Shown here piece by piece: positions 34,633-42,952 of a DNA stretch of 64,000 bases (positions are counted from its first letter, which is position 1; each line of letters opens with the position of its first letter). The stretch spans positions 62,001 to 126,000 of the forward strand of contig DLGJ01000006.1 of assembly GCA_002482645.1 (NCBI GenBank), given 5' to 3'. The notes beneath the pieces were generated by a model. It worked only from the letters and a program-made list of their open reading frames with translations. It was not told the DNA's origin and searched no databases. The stretch comes from Hyphomicrobiaceae bacterium UBA7697 (GTDB taxonomy: Bacteria; Pseudomonadota; Alphaproteobacteria; Rhizobiales; Methyloligellaceae). Both the position numbers and the translations under genes were made by a program.

Positions 34633-35775
34633 ATGATTGCAATTGGCGTACCCGCAGAAGGGCCCGACGAACCGCGCATCGGCCTCACGCCGGAGACGGT
34701 GAAGAAACTCGTCAAGGCCGGCGCCGAGGTCACGGTGCGTTCCGGGGCTGGGCTCCGGTCTCATTTTTCGGACAAGGATTACGAAGAAGCCGGCGCCACC
34801 ATCGCCAAGAGCGACGAGGAAGCCGTCGGGAAGGCGGACGTTGTCTTCACGGTCCGTCGCCCCCCGGTCGATTTGGCGAAGGCGATGAAGAAGGGCGCGG
34901 CGCTGATTGGCATGCTCGATCCGTTCTCGGACACGGCCGGTCTCGAGGCCCTGGCGAAGACCGGCGTTTCGCTGTTCGCCATGGAGCTGATGCCGCGCAT
35001 CACCCGCGCGCAGAGCATGGACGTCCTCTCCTCGCAATCCAATCTCTCCGGCTACAAGGCCGTGGTCGATGCATCGGCCGCGTTCGAACGCGCGCTGCCG
35101 ATGATGATGACCGCGGCGGGCACGGTTCCTGCCGCGCGGGTGTTCGTCATGGGCGCGGGCGTCGCGGGTCTGCAGGCCATCGCGACGGCGCGCCGTCTGG
35201 GAGCCATCGTGTCCGCGACGGATGTGCGCCCGGCGGCCAAGGAACAGGTCGAGTCCCTCGGGGCGAAATTCATTGCGGTCGAGGACGAGGAATTCAAACA
35301 GGCGGAGACCGCTGGCGGCTACGCCAAGGAGATGTCCGACGACTACAAGAAGAAGCAGGCGGAGCTCGTGGCCGAGCACGTCAAGAACCAGGATATCGTG
35401 ATTACCACGGCGCTGATCCCGGGGCGCCCCGCACCGAAGCTCATCTCCAAAGCGATGATCGAGAGCATGAAGCCGGGCTCGATCATCGTGGACTTGGCCG
35501 CCGAGCGGGGCGGAAACGCTGAACTGACGAAGCCTGGCGAGATCGCCGAGCACCAGGGCGTTCGCATTTTCGGTCTGCTGAATCTGCCGGGCCGGGTTCC
35601 GGTCAATGCGTCCAGCCTTTATGCGCGGAATCTTCAGGCCTTCATCGAGCCCTTCATCGACAAGGAAACCAAAGAGCTCGCCATCGATTGGGACGACGAA
35701 CTTGCACGAGGCACGGCGATTGCGCGCGACGGCGCGATCGTCAATGAGCGGGTTGCCGGAGGGAAGACATCATGA
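34633..35775 (+). CDS. pntAA: NAD(P) transhydrogenase subunit alpha, part 1
   Basis: NAD(H)-binding domain I of the proton-translocating transhydrogenase, cytosolic face. 380 residues: AIGVPAEGPDEPRIGLTPET, QSMDVLSSQSNLSGYKAV, the Rossmann motif VFVMGAGVAGLQAIATA and SIIVDLAAERGGNAE. Start 34633 follows AGAGGGAGCC. The three-gene arrangement (alpha split in two) is typical for Alphaproteobacteria. The stop overlaps the next gene by four bases. The complex uses proton-motive force to make NADPH. Confidence 0.96.
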   Translation: MIAIGVPAEGPDEPRIGLTPETVKKLVKAGAEVTVRSGAGLRSHFSDKDYEEAGATIAKSDEEAVGKADVVFTVRRPPVDLAKAMKKGAALIGMLDPFSDTAGLEALAKTGVSLFAMELMPRITRAQSMDVLSSQSNLSGYKAVVDASAAFERALPMMMTAAGTVPAARVFVMGAGVAGLQAIATARRLGAIVSATDVRPAAKEQVESLGAKFIAVEDEEFKQAETAGGYAKEMSDDYKKKQAELVAEHVKNQDIVITTALIPGRPAPKLISKAMIESMKPGSIIVDLAAERGGNAELTKPGEIAEHQGVRIFGLLNLPGRVPVNASSLYARNLQAFIEPFIDKETKELAIDWDDELARGTAIARDGAIVNERVAGGKTS

Positions 35776-36191
35776 CGAAGCAGACCCTTCTTGCGGGGAT
35801 CTCGGCCGCCGCACTGGCGCTTGTCTCCGACGCCGTTTGGATGAGTACGGCTTATGCCGCGGAGGCGGCCGCGCAAGGCGGCGGTCACGATTTCATCTCG
35901 CAGTTTTCGATTTTCGTCCTGGCGGTCTTCGTCGGCTACTACGTGGTCTGGAGCGTGACGCCGGCCCTGCACACGCCGCTGATGTCGGTGACGAACGCCG
36001 TCTCCTCGGTGATCGTCGTCGGCGCGCTGCTCGCGGTCGCGGTCGAGGCCGGCGACGCGGTGGCATCGTCCGGGCATTGGCTCGCGAAGATCCTCGGCTT
36101 CGCCGCCTTGATCCTCGCCTCGGTCAATATCTTCGGCGGCTTTCTCGTCACGCAACGCATGCTCGCCATGTACCGGCGTAAAGACCGCTAG
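35772..36191 (+). CDS. pntAB: NAD(P) transhydrogenase subunit alpha, part 2
   Basis: Membrane part of the split alpha subunit, 139 residues. Hydrophobic helices ISQFSIFVLAVFVGYYVVW, VIVVGALLAVAVEAGDA and ILGFAALILASVNIFGGFLV, ending VTQRMLAMYRRK, match the domain that helps form the proton channel with PntB. The N-terminus here carries an extra hydrophobic stretch (about residues 8-34), making it longer than the common ~100-residue form and possibly a signal-like sequence. Confidence 0.94.
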   Translation: MTKQTLLAGISAAALALVSDAVWMSTAYAAEAAAQGGGHDFISQFSIFVLAVFVGYYVVWSVTPALHTPLMSVTNAVSSVIVVGALLAVAVEAGDAVASSGHWLAKILGFAALILASVNIFGGFLVTQRMLAMYRRKDR

Positions 36192-36205
36192 GGGGATCGA
36201 ACACG

Positions 36206-37603
36206 ATGTCCTCCGAACTCGTCGCACTGCTCTATCTCGTTGCCGGCGTCCTCTTCATTCTCGCGCTGCGCGGCTTGTCCTCGCCGGAGACCTCGCGCCG
36301 GGGCAACTATATGGGCATGGCCGGCATGGCCATCGCCGTGGCCACGACGCTCGCGGTGGCGCGGCCCGAGTCCGGTCTATCCTGGGCCATGATCGTTGGC
36401 GGTATCGCTATCGGCGGCACGATCGGCGCGGTCATCGCCCGGCGCATTCCCATGACCGCAATGCCCGAACTGGTGGCGGCCTTCCATTCGCTGGTGGGCA
36501 TGGCCGCCGTGCTCGTGGCCGCAGCGGCCTATTATGCGCCCGAGGCTTTCGGCATCGGCGTGCCGGGCAATATCCACGTGTCGAGCCTCATCGAGATGTC
36601 GCTCGGCGCGGCGATCGGCGCGATCACGTTCACCGGGTCGGTCATCGCCTTTTCCAAGCTTTCCGGCCGCATGTCGGGCGCACCGATCCTCTTGCCCGCG
36701 CGGCATCTGATCAATATCGCACTCGCCGCCGCGCTCGTCGCCTGCATCGTGCTGTTCTGCCAGGTGCAGACGCCGGTCTATTTCTGGGCCATCGTCGCCC
36801 TGTCGCTGCTGCTCGGCGTGCTCATCATCGTACCCATCGGCGGTGCCGACATGCCGGTCGTGATCTCGATGCTGAATTCCTATTCGGGCTGGGCGGCCGC
36901 GGGCATCGGTTTCACGCTCGGCAACACGGCGCTGATCGTCACCGGCGCGCTTGTCGGCTCTTCCGGCGCGATCCTCTCCTACATCATGTGCCGGAGCATG
37001 AACCGCTCGTTCATCAGCGTCATTCTCGGCGGCTTCGGCGGCGAGACCGCCGCGGCCGCAAGCGGCGGCGGCGAGCAGAAGCCGGTGAAGATCGGCTCGG
37101 CCGAGGATGCGGCCTTCCTGATGAAGAACGCATCAAAGGTCATCATCGTGCCCGGTTACGGCATGGCGGTGGCCCAGGCGCAGCATGCGTTGCGCGAGAT
37201 GGCCGATGGGCTGAAAGAGGCCGGCGTCGAGGTCAAGTACGCCATCCACCCGGTCGCGGGCCGCATGCCGGGCCATATGAACGTGCTGCTGGCCGAGGCG
37301 AATGTGCCCTATGACGAGGTGTTCGAGCTCGAAGACATCAATTCGGAGTTCGCGCAGGCCGACGTGGTCTACATCATCGGCGCCAACGATGTGGTCAATC
37401 CGGCCGCGGAGGACGATCCGTCGTCGCCGATCTACGGCATGCCCGTGCTGCAGGTGTGGAAAGCCGGAACGGTGCTCTTCAACAAGCGCTCGCTGGCCTC
37501 CGGCTATGCGGGCATCGACAACCCGGTGTTCTACAAGGACAACACCATGATGGTGCTGGGCGATGCCAAGAAGATGACCGAAGAGATCGCCAAGGCGCTC
37601 TAG
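36206..37603 (+). CDS. pntB: NAD(P) transhydrogenase subunit beta
   Basis: 465 residues: about nine membrane helices (proton channel, with the helix ADMPVVISMLNSYSGWAAA) and the C-terminal NADP(H)-binding domain III with VIIVPGYGMAVAQAQHALRE, IHPVAGRMPGHMNVLLAEANV and YIIGANDVVNPAA. Fourteen bases separate it from pntAB, with a purine-rich ribosome site (AGGGGGA). No terminator is evident after it. Confidence 0.97.
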   Translation: MSSELVALLYLVAGVLFILALRGLSSPETSRRGNYMGMAGMAIAVATTLAVARPESGLSWAMIVGGIAIGGTIGAVIARRIPMTAMPELVAAFHSLVGMAAVLVAAAAYYAPEAFGIGVPGNIHVSSLIEMSLGAAIGAITFTGSVIAFSKLSGRMSGAPILLPARHLINIALAAALVACIVLFCQVQTPVYFWAIVALSLLLGVLIIVPIGGADMPVVISMLNSYSGWAAAGIGFTLGNTALIVTGALVGSSGAILSYIMCRSMNRSFISVILGGFGGETAAAASGGGEQKPVKIGSAEDAAFLMKNASKVIIVPGYGMAVAQAQHALREMADGLKEAGVEVKYAIHPVAGRMPGHMNVLLAEANVPYDEVFELEDINSEFAQADVVYIIGANDVVNPAAEDDPSSPIYGMPVLQVWKAGTVLFNKRSLASGYAGIDNPVFYKDNTMMVLGDAKKMTEEIAKAL

Positions 37604-37667
37604 GCCGCGGGCTCGCAAGCTTACAGCGCGTAGGCGCGCCGCCATTGGCGTGCGCCAAACGGCGTCA

Positions 37668-38366
37668 TTACGTGTCGAGTTTGACCCAGAGACCTTCGAG
37701 GGAGATGCGCCGGTTGAGCGCGCCGGGGTCGGTCAGTACCAGTGCACCGCGCGTTTTTTCGACGAGGTCGTCCTTCTCTAGCGCGCTCAGCGCGCGAGAG
37801 ACCACTTCGCGGCGCGAGCCGATGCGCTCGGCAAGGTCCTGCTGGGTCGGCGGGGGCGAGATGCTGCGCTGGCCGTCATGGCCCGCACGCGGGCGCGACA
37901 GGCGCAAGAGCTCGGCGTAAAGACGCTCGACTGCCGTCAGGTAGGCATGCTCGGTGAGCTGCTGGTTGAGGGAGCGAATCCGTCCCACAAGCATGTTGAG
38001 CACCGTGCGGCAGACGTCCGGTTCGTGCGCAAGAATCTCCAAGAACGCCGCCGCCCGCATGGAGCCGATCAGGGATGCCTGCAACGTGGTGACGCTCGCG
38101 GAGCGGGGGATCCCGTCGATGGCCGCCATTTCCCCGAACATGGAGCCGGGCCCCAGTTCGCCGAGAATGACCTGTTTCCCGTCGTCGGCGCGGTGGATGA
38201 CCCGCACGGACCCGTTGACGACGAAAAGCACGTCGTTCGACGCATCGTCCATGTCGATGACCAGTTCATTGGGCGGGTAACTGCGCCAGGCGAGGGCCGG
38301 GGCAAAGCGCTTGGCATTCTCTTCGCTGAGTGAAGCGAAAAGTTCTATGTCGCCGATCTCGCCCAT
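37668..38366 (-). CDS. Crp/Fnr-family transcriptional regulator
   Basis: 232 residues: cyclic-nucleotide-binding-like beta-roll (about 8-125; GSVRVIHRADDGKQVILGEL, GSMFGEMAAIDGIPRSAS), dimer helix and a C-terminal winged helix (PPPTQQDLAERIGSRREVVSRAL). The GEMAAIDGIPRSA segment resembles the phosphate-binding cassette of cAMP-binding members, with Pro-Arg-Ser-Ala in the expected place; there is no Cys cluster for an FeS centre. So a nucleotide-responsive Crp-like protein is more likely than Fnr. ATG 38366 is the first Met of the domain. It converges with pntB. Confidence 0.9.
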   Translation of the reverse strand: MGEIGDIELFASLSEENAKRFAPALAWRSYPPNELVIDMDDASNDVLFVVNGSVRVIHRADDGKQVILGELGPGSMFGEMAAIDGIPRSASVTTLQASLIGSMRAAAFLEILAHEPDVCRTVLNMLVGRIRSLNQQLTEHAYLTAVERLYAELLRLSRPRAGHDGQRSISPPPTQQDLAERIGSRREVVSRALSALEKDDLVEKTRGALVLTDPGALNRRISLEGLWVKLDT

Positions 38367-38421
38367 GTTTTTCGATGATAACAGGGGGCCGGTCCCGGTC
38401 CACTCCAGAGGCCGGACATGA

Positions 38422-38455
38422 CAAAGGCCCGGAGGATGGAGACACCGGGCCTTTG
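38422..38455 (-). terminator. Terminator after the 51-codon gene
   Basis: 11-bp stem CAAAGGCCCGG / CCGGGCCTTTG with a 12-base loop. On the minus strand it lies downstream of the 38527-38682 gene and before the Crp-like gene. The T-run is only three, so termination may be partial. Confidence 0.65.
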
Positions 38456-38474
38456 CTGTCGTTCCGGCTCGTTG

Positions 38475-38511
38475 CGCCTTGGGGTAGCGCGAACGCCTTG
38501 GGGTAGCGCGA
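38475..38511. repeat. 18-bp tandem direct repeat
   Basis: CGCCTTGGGGTAGCGCGA occurs at 38475-38492 and 38494-38511, 1 base apart, in the 3' untranslated region between the small secreted-protein gene and its terminator. Confidence 0.85.
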
Positions 38512-38526
38512 GCCTTCTGACTTACT

Positions 38527-38682
38527 TTAGCGGCCGCTGCCGAGATCGAGGCCGGAGACACCCAGGATGCCACCGCTCCACCTTGGCTCGGCATCTGCGC
38601 TGGTTGAGGAAACCGCGACCGTTGCGCAGACCAGCGCGGCGAACAACGTAGCGAGGATCAGGTGGCTCTTGATGAAGGTCAT
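38527..38682 (-). CDS. Small secreted protein (hypothetical)
   Basis: 51 residues: Sec signal peptide MTFIKSHLILATLFAALVC...SADA (about 1-32) and a mature peptide of only about 20 residues, AEPRWSGGILGVSGLDLGSG. AGGAGA lies 7 bases before the ATG. A hairpin terminator follows at 38422-38455. No family recognised. The coding signal rests on the signal peptide, ribosome site and terminator. Confidence 0.55.
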   Translation of the reverse strand: MTFIKSHLILATLFAALVCATVAVSSTSADAEPRWSGGILGVSGLDLGSGR

Positions 38683-38962
38683 TGGTCGTCTCCTGTGTTC
38701 CGTGAACTTAAGATAGGCGCTGACGGGACAAGGCGATGTGCACTCCGTCACACTGCGGCAACACCGTCTGAAACGGCCGTGCCAGTGACCGTCCGGCCTG
38801 TCTTCGCCCTTGCGTATTCACCGGTGCTTTGCGGTTAACCGTCCAGAATTCAACGACAAACCGTCACGGCCGGGCCGGGATTTGCCCATTTTTCGGCTCG
38901 ATTTCCGGCCTATTCGGCACGCGCCTCGATGAGCGGACCGGCCTGTTTCCGTATACGCCCCA

Positions 38963-38991
38963 TTGACACTCGCGCTGCCCGAACCATCTAG
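38963..38991 (+). promoter_or_regulatory. Candidate sigma-70 promoter upstream of the serine hydrolase
   Basis: TTGACA (38963-38968), 17-base spacer, ATCTAG (38986-38991). A start near 38998 implies a leader of about 195 nt before 39194, or a separate short RNA. Apart from this I see no gene between 38683 and 39193; the leader has a CCTCT/AGAGG hairpin (about 39006-39031). Confidence 0.5.
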
Positions 38992-39193
38992 CATGGGATC
39001 GAGATGCCTCTTTGCGGAAGGTTAAGCAGAGGTTTCTGATTAGAAGGGCATCATTAGGTAAGAATAAACCTTCGCGAGCTGTTTTAACCCAAGGGTCTCA
39101 TCGCGTGAGTGGCGTGTTCAAGCGCCATTCATATCTAGTCCCTATCTTTCCGGGACGACCAATAACAAAGAAGAGAGAGGCGTAGACGGGCTC

Positions 39194-40075
39194 ATGTTGA
39201 ACCTTTTTCTAGCTCTTTTTACAATCTTCGCGCTGTTTTGCATCGTGGCGCGGCTACTGCACCGCTATTTTCTCTATGTGCCGGATTCGACGCGGATCGA
39301 CCCCGCCGATGCCGGCCTTTCGGGCGTCGAGGAGATCGTCTTCAAGGCGGGGGACGGCAAGAAGCTCATCGCCTGGTACCGGCCGGCCATGCCGGGCAAA
39401 CCCACCCTTCTGTATTTCCCCGGCAATAGCGGGAACGTGGCCGCGCGGGCCGGGAAGATCAAAACCATTGCCGCCGACGGCTATGGCGTCTTCATCCTGA
39501 ACTATCGCGGCTTCGGCGGGTCGGACAGCCGCCCGACCGAAAAGCGCCTCGCGAAGGATGCCGCGTCCGCCTACGACACGCTGCGCGGCCTCGGCGTCCC
39601 GCCGCGCGACATCGTCATCTACGGCGAGTCGTTGGGCACGGGCGTCGCCGCCCACGCCTGCCAGCAACGCGAGGCCAAGGCGCTCGTGCTCGAATCGCCG
39701 TTCAGTTCGGCCGTGAATGTGGGCAAGCTGGCCTGGCCGCTCCTGCCGCTGAAGCAGATCATGGTCGATCAGTACAACACGGTCGGCCGGATCGGCGCGA
39801 TCCACGTGCCGCTCTTCATCGTGCACGGCGGCCGGGACGCGGTGATCCCGCTCGACATGGCGCGGCACGTGTTCCGCGAAGCCAACGAGCCGAAGACCCT
39901 CACGGTCGTGCCGCGGGCGGGGCATAACGATCTGTTCGAGCAAGGGGCCTGGGCGCGCGTTCGCGATTTCCTGACGAGCTTCGACACCGCGACGGTGCCT
40001 GCGGCCGAGCACCAAAGCCCGGCGCGCGCCGGACGGCCGGTGGAGATTCCCGCCGCAGCGGCCGCCAATCGCTGA
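39194..40075 (+). CDS. Membrane-anchored alpha/beta hydrolase (ABHD13/BEM46-like)
   Basis: 293 residues: N-terminal transmembrane anchor (LFLALFTIFALFCIVARLL), then an alpha/beta hydrolase domain with the oxyanion-side motif YFPGNSGNVAAR, NYRGFGGSD, nucleophile GESLGTG, acid in HGGRDAVIP and His in RAGHNDL. This combination fits the BEM46/ABHD13 serine hydrolases, whose natural substrates are unclear. It ends close to a strong terminator (40103-40134) and has a predicted promoter about 230 bases upstream. Confidence 0.88.
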   Translation: MLNLFLALFTIFALFCIVARLLHRYFLYVPDSTRIDPADAGLSGVEEIVFKAGDGKKLIAWYRPAMPGKPTLLYFPGNSGNVAARAGKIKTIAADGYGVFILNYRGFGGSDSRPTEKRLAKDAASAYDTLRGLGVPPRDIVIYGESLGTGVAAHACQQREAKALVLESPFSSAVNVGKLAWPLLPLKQIMVDQYNTVGRIGAIHVPLFIVHGGRDAVIPLDMARHVFREANEPKTLTVVPRAGHNDLFEQGAWARVRDFLTSFDTATVPAAEHQSPARAGRPVEIPAAAAANR

Positions 40076-40102
40076 CGGAGCGTTTTCGTCGTGCCAATGC
40101 TA

Positions 40103-40134
40103 AAAGACCGGCCATTGCGCCGGTCTTTATTCTT
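40103..40134 (+). terminator. Rho-independent terminator after the hydrolase
   Basis: 10-bp stem AAAGACCGGC / GCCGGTCTTT with loop CATTGC, followed by ATTCTT. Confidence 0.88.
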
Positions 40135-40136
40135 TT

Positions 40137-40275
40137 GCGCTACCGCTTCGCTACTTGAGCGCTTTTCATTTGCGCTACCGGCCTACGGCCTACTTGAGCG
40201 CTTTTCATTTGCGCTACCGGCCTGCGGCCTATTTGAGCGCTTTTTATCTGCGCTACCGCTTCGCTACGTGAGCGC
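40137..40275. repeat. Array of four palindromic GCGCTACC...GAGCGC units
   Basis: Units at 40137-40162, 40172-40201, 40211-40240 and 40250-40275 (26, 30, 30 and 26 bp). Each begins GCGCTACCG and ends TGAGCGC, so the ends pair (GCGCT/AGCGC). The core is either CTTCG (outer units) or GCCTACGGCC / GCCTGCGGCC (inner units), itself palindromic. The units are separated by 9 bases: TTTTCATTT twice and TTTTTATCT once. The array lies between convergent genes and between two terminators. Each unit is followed by T4-5 on the plus strand, giving terminator-like form. Confidence 0.9.
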
Positions 40276-40287
40276 GGGGCAAACAGC

Positions 40288-40314
40288 AAAGCCGGGAACA
40301 GGGTTCCCGGCTTT
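40288..40314. terminator. Bidirectional terminator between repeat array and rpsU
   Basis: 11-bp stem AAAGCCGGGAA / TTCCCGGCTTT with a five-base loop; A- and T-flanks suit both strands. It lies 32 bases after the rpsU stop on the minus strand. Confidence 0.8.
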
Positions 40315-40345
40315 CGCAGCGCTAAAATCTCGTGTGAGACAGATC

Positions 40346-40576
40346 TTACCGGCGGCCGCGCGGGCGTCCGCCCACGCCGGACTCACGCTGGGCTTTCTTG
40401 CGAGCGAGCTTGCGTGCGCGGCGGATGGCCTCGGCCTTCTCGCGGGCGCGCTTCTCGGACGGCTTCTCGTAATAATTACGGAGCTTCATCTCGCGGAAGA
40501 TGCCTTCGCGCTGCATTTTCTTCTTCAGCGCCCGAAGGGCCTGATCGACATTGTTATCGCGAACGACGACTTGCAC
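40346..40576 (-). CDS. rpsU: 30S ribosomal protein S21
   Basis: 76 residues: MQVVVRDNNVDQALRALKKK, REGIFREMKLRNYYEKPSEK and a basic tail ending RESGVGGRPRGRR, the alphaproteobacterial S21 with its long Arg-rich C-terminus. S21 helps the 30S subunit pair with the mRNA leader. It stands alone on the minus strand between purK and the repeat array. Confidence 0.96.
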   Translation of the reverse strand: MQVVVRDNNVDQALRALKKKMQREGIFREMKLRNYYEKPSEKRAREKAEAIRRARKLARKKAQRESGVGGRPRGRR

Positions 40577-40724
40577 GCGTCTCTAATCTCCGAATAAGCG
40601 TTGATTTTGGGATTGGAGCGAAGCCAAGCAAATCCATCCACGGATCGACTTGAATCACGCGTCCAGAGGGGTCGTCTAGCAAACATGGAGCGGGTTGTCC
40701 AGACCGGGAGCGCCGGTTCCGCGG

Positions 40725-41810
40725 CTACGTTTTCGCGGAAATCCGCGTGATGTGGCCCATTTTCCGGCCCGCCCGGGCTTCCGCCTTCCCATAAAGATGG
40801 ACGGCGGTGTGGGGTTCGGCCGCGAACGTGCGCCAGCCATGCGCGGCGTCGCCGATCAGATTGGTCATGACGGCGTCGCTGTGGCGGGCGACGTCCCCAA
40901 AGGGCCAGCCGCAAATGGCCCGGACGTGGTTCTCGAATTGACTGGCGAGGCAGGCATCGAGAGTCCAGTGTCCTGAATTGTGAACCCGCGGCGCGATCTC
41001 GTTCACCGCAAGCGACGGCTCGTCTCCGCCCGACTGGAACATCTCCACGCAAAGGACGCCGACATGGCCCAAGGCCTCGGCGATCGTCCCGGCAATTCTC
41101 TGGGCCTCGGCCTCGATCGCGCGCGGAACGGCGGCCGGCACGGTGCTCGTATCCAGGATGCCGCCCTTATGGACGTTCTCGACCGCGTCGTAGAAGCGAA
41201 GGGCGCCGTCGCGCCCGCGCACGGCGATAACGGAAATTTCGCGCTCGAAAGTGACCATGCCTTCGAGGATCGCGGGCGCTTCGCCGATGGACTCCCACGC
41301 ACTCTCGGCTTCGCAGAGCGTGCGGATCGTTGCTTGGCCCTTGCCGTCGTAGCCGAAGCGGCGCGTCTTGAGCAGGGCGGGGGGCGGCACGCGCAGAATG
41401 GCGTCCTTGAGACCGGCGAGAGAACCCACGGCCAAATAGGGGGCGACGGCGATGCCGAGGCCGCTGACGAAGTCCTTTTCGGTCAGCCGGTCTTGCGCCA
41501 CCTCGAACGATTTCACCGGCGGGAAGACGTCCGCCGCGCCGGCCGCCGCTTCCAGCGCCGCCGCGGGCACGTTCTCGAATTCGCAGGTGACCACGTCCAC
41601 CTGTCCGGCGAAGCGGGCTATCGCGTCTTGGTCCTCATAGGCGCCGACGGTGCACGCCGCCGCGACGTCGAAGGCCGGCGCATCCGGAGTGTCGTTATAG
41701 ATGTGCGTCTTAAGACCGAGCCGGCTCGCGGCCACGGACAACATACGCCCAAGCTGTCCGCCGCCCAGAATGCCGATGGTGCTGCCTGGGGGCAGCGGCT
41801 CGTCAGTCAT
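40725..41810 (-). CDS. purK: 5-(carboxyamino)imidazole ribonucleotide synthase
   Basis: ATP-grasp enzyme of purine synthesis, converting AIR, bicarbonate and ATP to N5-CAIR. 361 residues: GSTIGILGGGQLGRML at the N-terminus, TCEFENVPAAALE, LKTRRFGYDGKGQA, EISVIAVRGRDG and NEIAPRVHNSGHWT. ATG 41810 is the start of the conserved domain. It overlaps the purE stop by 8 bases, so the two are translationally coupled; PurE uses its product. Confidence 0.97.
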   Translation of the reverse strand: MTDEPLPPGSTIGILGGGQLGRMLSVAASRLGLKTHIYNDTPDAPAFDVAAACTVGAYEDQDAIARFAGQVDVVTCEFENVPAAALEAAAGAADVFPPVKSFEVAQDRLTEKDFVSGLGIAVAPYLAVGSLAGLKDAILRVPPPALLKTRRFGYDGKGQATIRTLCEAESAWESIGEAPAILEGMVTFEREISVIAVRGRDGALRFYDAVENVHKGGILDTSTVPAAVPRAIEAEAQRIAGTIAEALGHVGVLCVEMFQSGGDEPSLAVNEIAPRVHNSGHWTLDACLASQFENHVRAICGWPFGDVARHSDAVMTNLIGDAAHGWRTFAAEPHTAVHLYGKAEARAGRKMGHITRISAKT

Positions 41811-42300
41811 GGTCCTCGACCGTTTCGGGGACGGAGGCCGTTTGACCGGCGCGCCACTCGGCCAAGCGATGGGCCAGGCTCGCATCCGAGAGCGCCAGGA
41901 TTCCGGCCGCGAGAAGTCCGGCATTGGTCGCTCCGGCCTTGCCGATGGCAAGCGTGCCCACGGGGACGCCGCCCGGCATCTGGGCGATGGAGAGGAGGCT
42001 GTCGAGGCCTTGCAAGGATTTGCTCTCGACCGGCACGCCGAGGACCGGCAGTTCGGTCATGGACGCCGCCATGCCCGGCAGATGCGCCGCGCCGCCGGCA
42101 CCGGCGATGATGACCTTGAGTCCGCGGCCGCGCGCGCCCGAGGCGTAGTCGTAGAGCCGCTGCGGGGTGCGGTGCGCCGAGACGACCTTCGTCTCGTAGG
42201 GCACCTTCAGCGCGTCCAGGACTTTCGCAGCGGCTTTTAGGGTGGGCCAGTCCGACCGGCTTCCCATGATGATGCCGACGGTGGGGGGCGCCTCGCTCAT
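41803..42300 (-). CDS. purE: N5-CAIR mutase (class I PurE)
   Basis: 165-residue enzyme turning N5-CAIR into CAIR in purine synthesis. Motifs IIMGSRSDWPT, VVSAHRTPQRLYDYA and IAGAGGAAHLPGM are those of class I PurE, consistent with the adjacent purK. Start 42300 (MSEAPPTVGIIMGSRSDW) gives the usual N-terminus; an ATG at 42312 would add four residues and lie directly against the hairpin U-tract. Promoter and hairpin features upstream suggest a regulated leader. Confidence 0.96.
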   Translation of the reverse strand: MSEAPPTVGIIMGSRSDWPTLKAAAKVLDALKVPYETKVVSAHRTPQRLYDYASGARGRGLKVIIAGAGGAAHLPGMAASMTELPVLGVPVESKSLQGLDSLLSIAQMPGGVPVGTLAIGKAGATNAGLLAAGILALSDASLAHRLAEWRAGQTASVPETVEDHD

Positions 42301-42313
42301 GCTTTCGCTCATC

Positions 42314-42334
42314 AAAAAAACCGCCCGGAGGCGG
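42314..42334 (-). promoter_or_regulatory. Terminator-like hairpin in the purE leader
   Basis: On the minus strand CCGCC-TCCG-GGCGG is followed by seven T, ending two bases before the ATG at 42312 and 13 bases before the preferred purE start. No gene upstream could need it as a terminator, since the neighbouring gene is divergent. It may act as an attenuator. Confidence 0.5.
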
Positions 42335-42351
42335 ATTGCGGAAAGCGCGCG

Positions 42352-42379
42352 ATTATAGGCGGGCGCATGGGGTTGGCAA
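42352..42379 (-). promoter_or_regulatory. Candidate sigma-70 promoter of purE-purK
   Basis: TTGCCA (42374-42379), 16-base spacer, perfect TATAAT (42352-42357) on the minus strand. Predicted start near 42345, leaving a leader of about 45 nt. Confidence 0.6.
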
Positions 42380-42529
42380 GGCGGGTTTCAGGCGATTTGT
42401 TACTGCCTCAAGTCGCGGCAGCGTAAAGATGCAAGCCAGGCTCCGCGAAACCGGCCATAGTGGATTTCCAGCTCACGAAGGCGACCCGTCCCCACCCACA
42501 AGCCAGTGCCAGCGCCCGAGGTCATTGCG

Positions 42530-42952
42530 ATGTCCAACAATCAGACCACGCCGAATAACAATTCGCTGATGCAGCTCTTCCTGATCGGGGCGGCGTTGCT
42601 CCTCATCCCGATCGCTCTGAACTACGGGCTCGTGCCCGCCAAGACCTTGCCGATGTTCCTCGACATGGAGGTTTCGGCCACCGACCAGATTCACATCTTC
42701 CGGGGCGTGATGTGCCTCTATCTCGGGGTCGCGCTGTTCTGGGCCGTCTCGGCGTTCAAGCCCGAATGGCAGCGCGTCGCGGTCGTGACGGCCATCGGAT
42801 TCGCCTGGTCCATCGCGCTCGGGCGCGTCATCAGCCTCGTCGCCGACGGGCGTCCAAGCCTGCTTCTGCTCGTCTATCTCGGAATCGAAATCGCCGCGGG
42901 GCTGCTCGGCCTGGCCGTGCTGTTCGCGGCGGACCGGAAGCTCAAGCGATAA
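42530..42952 (+). CDS. DUF4345 membrane protein
   Basis: 140 residues with four predicted helices: LFLIGAALLLIPIALNYGLV, MCLYLGVALFWAVSAF, VAVVTAIGFAWSIALGRVISL and LLLVYLGIEIAAGLLGLAVLF. The HIFRGVMCLYLG segment and GR in helix 3 are DUF4345 features. Function unknown. It is divergent from purE; its last 11 bases overlap the 3' end of the minus-strand DUF465 gene. Confidence 0.82.
   Translation: MSNNQTTPNNNSLMQLFLIGAALLLIPIALNYGLVPAKTLPMFLDMEVSATDQIHIFRGVMCLYLGVALFWAVSAFKPEWQRVAVVTAIGFAWSIALGRVISLVADGRPSLLLLVYLGIEIAAGLLGLAVLFAADRKLKR

Noticed and set aside
40137..40275. CRISPR array
   Set aside because: The 9-base spacers are nearly identical and the units are palindromic with variable length (26 and 30 bp). 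No cas gene exists in the window.
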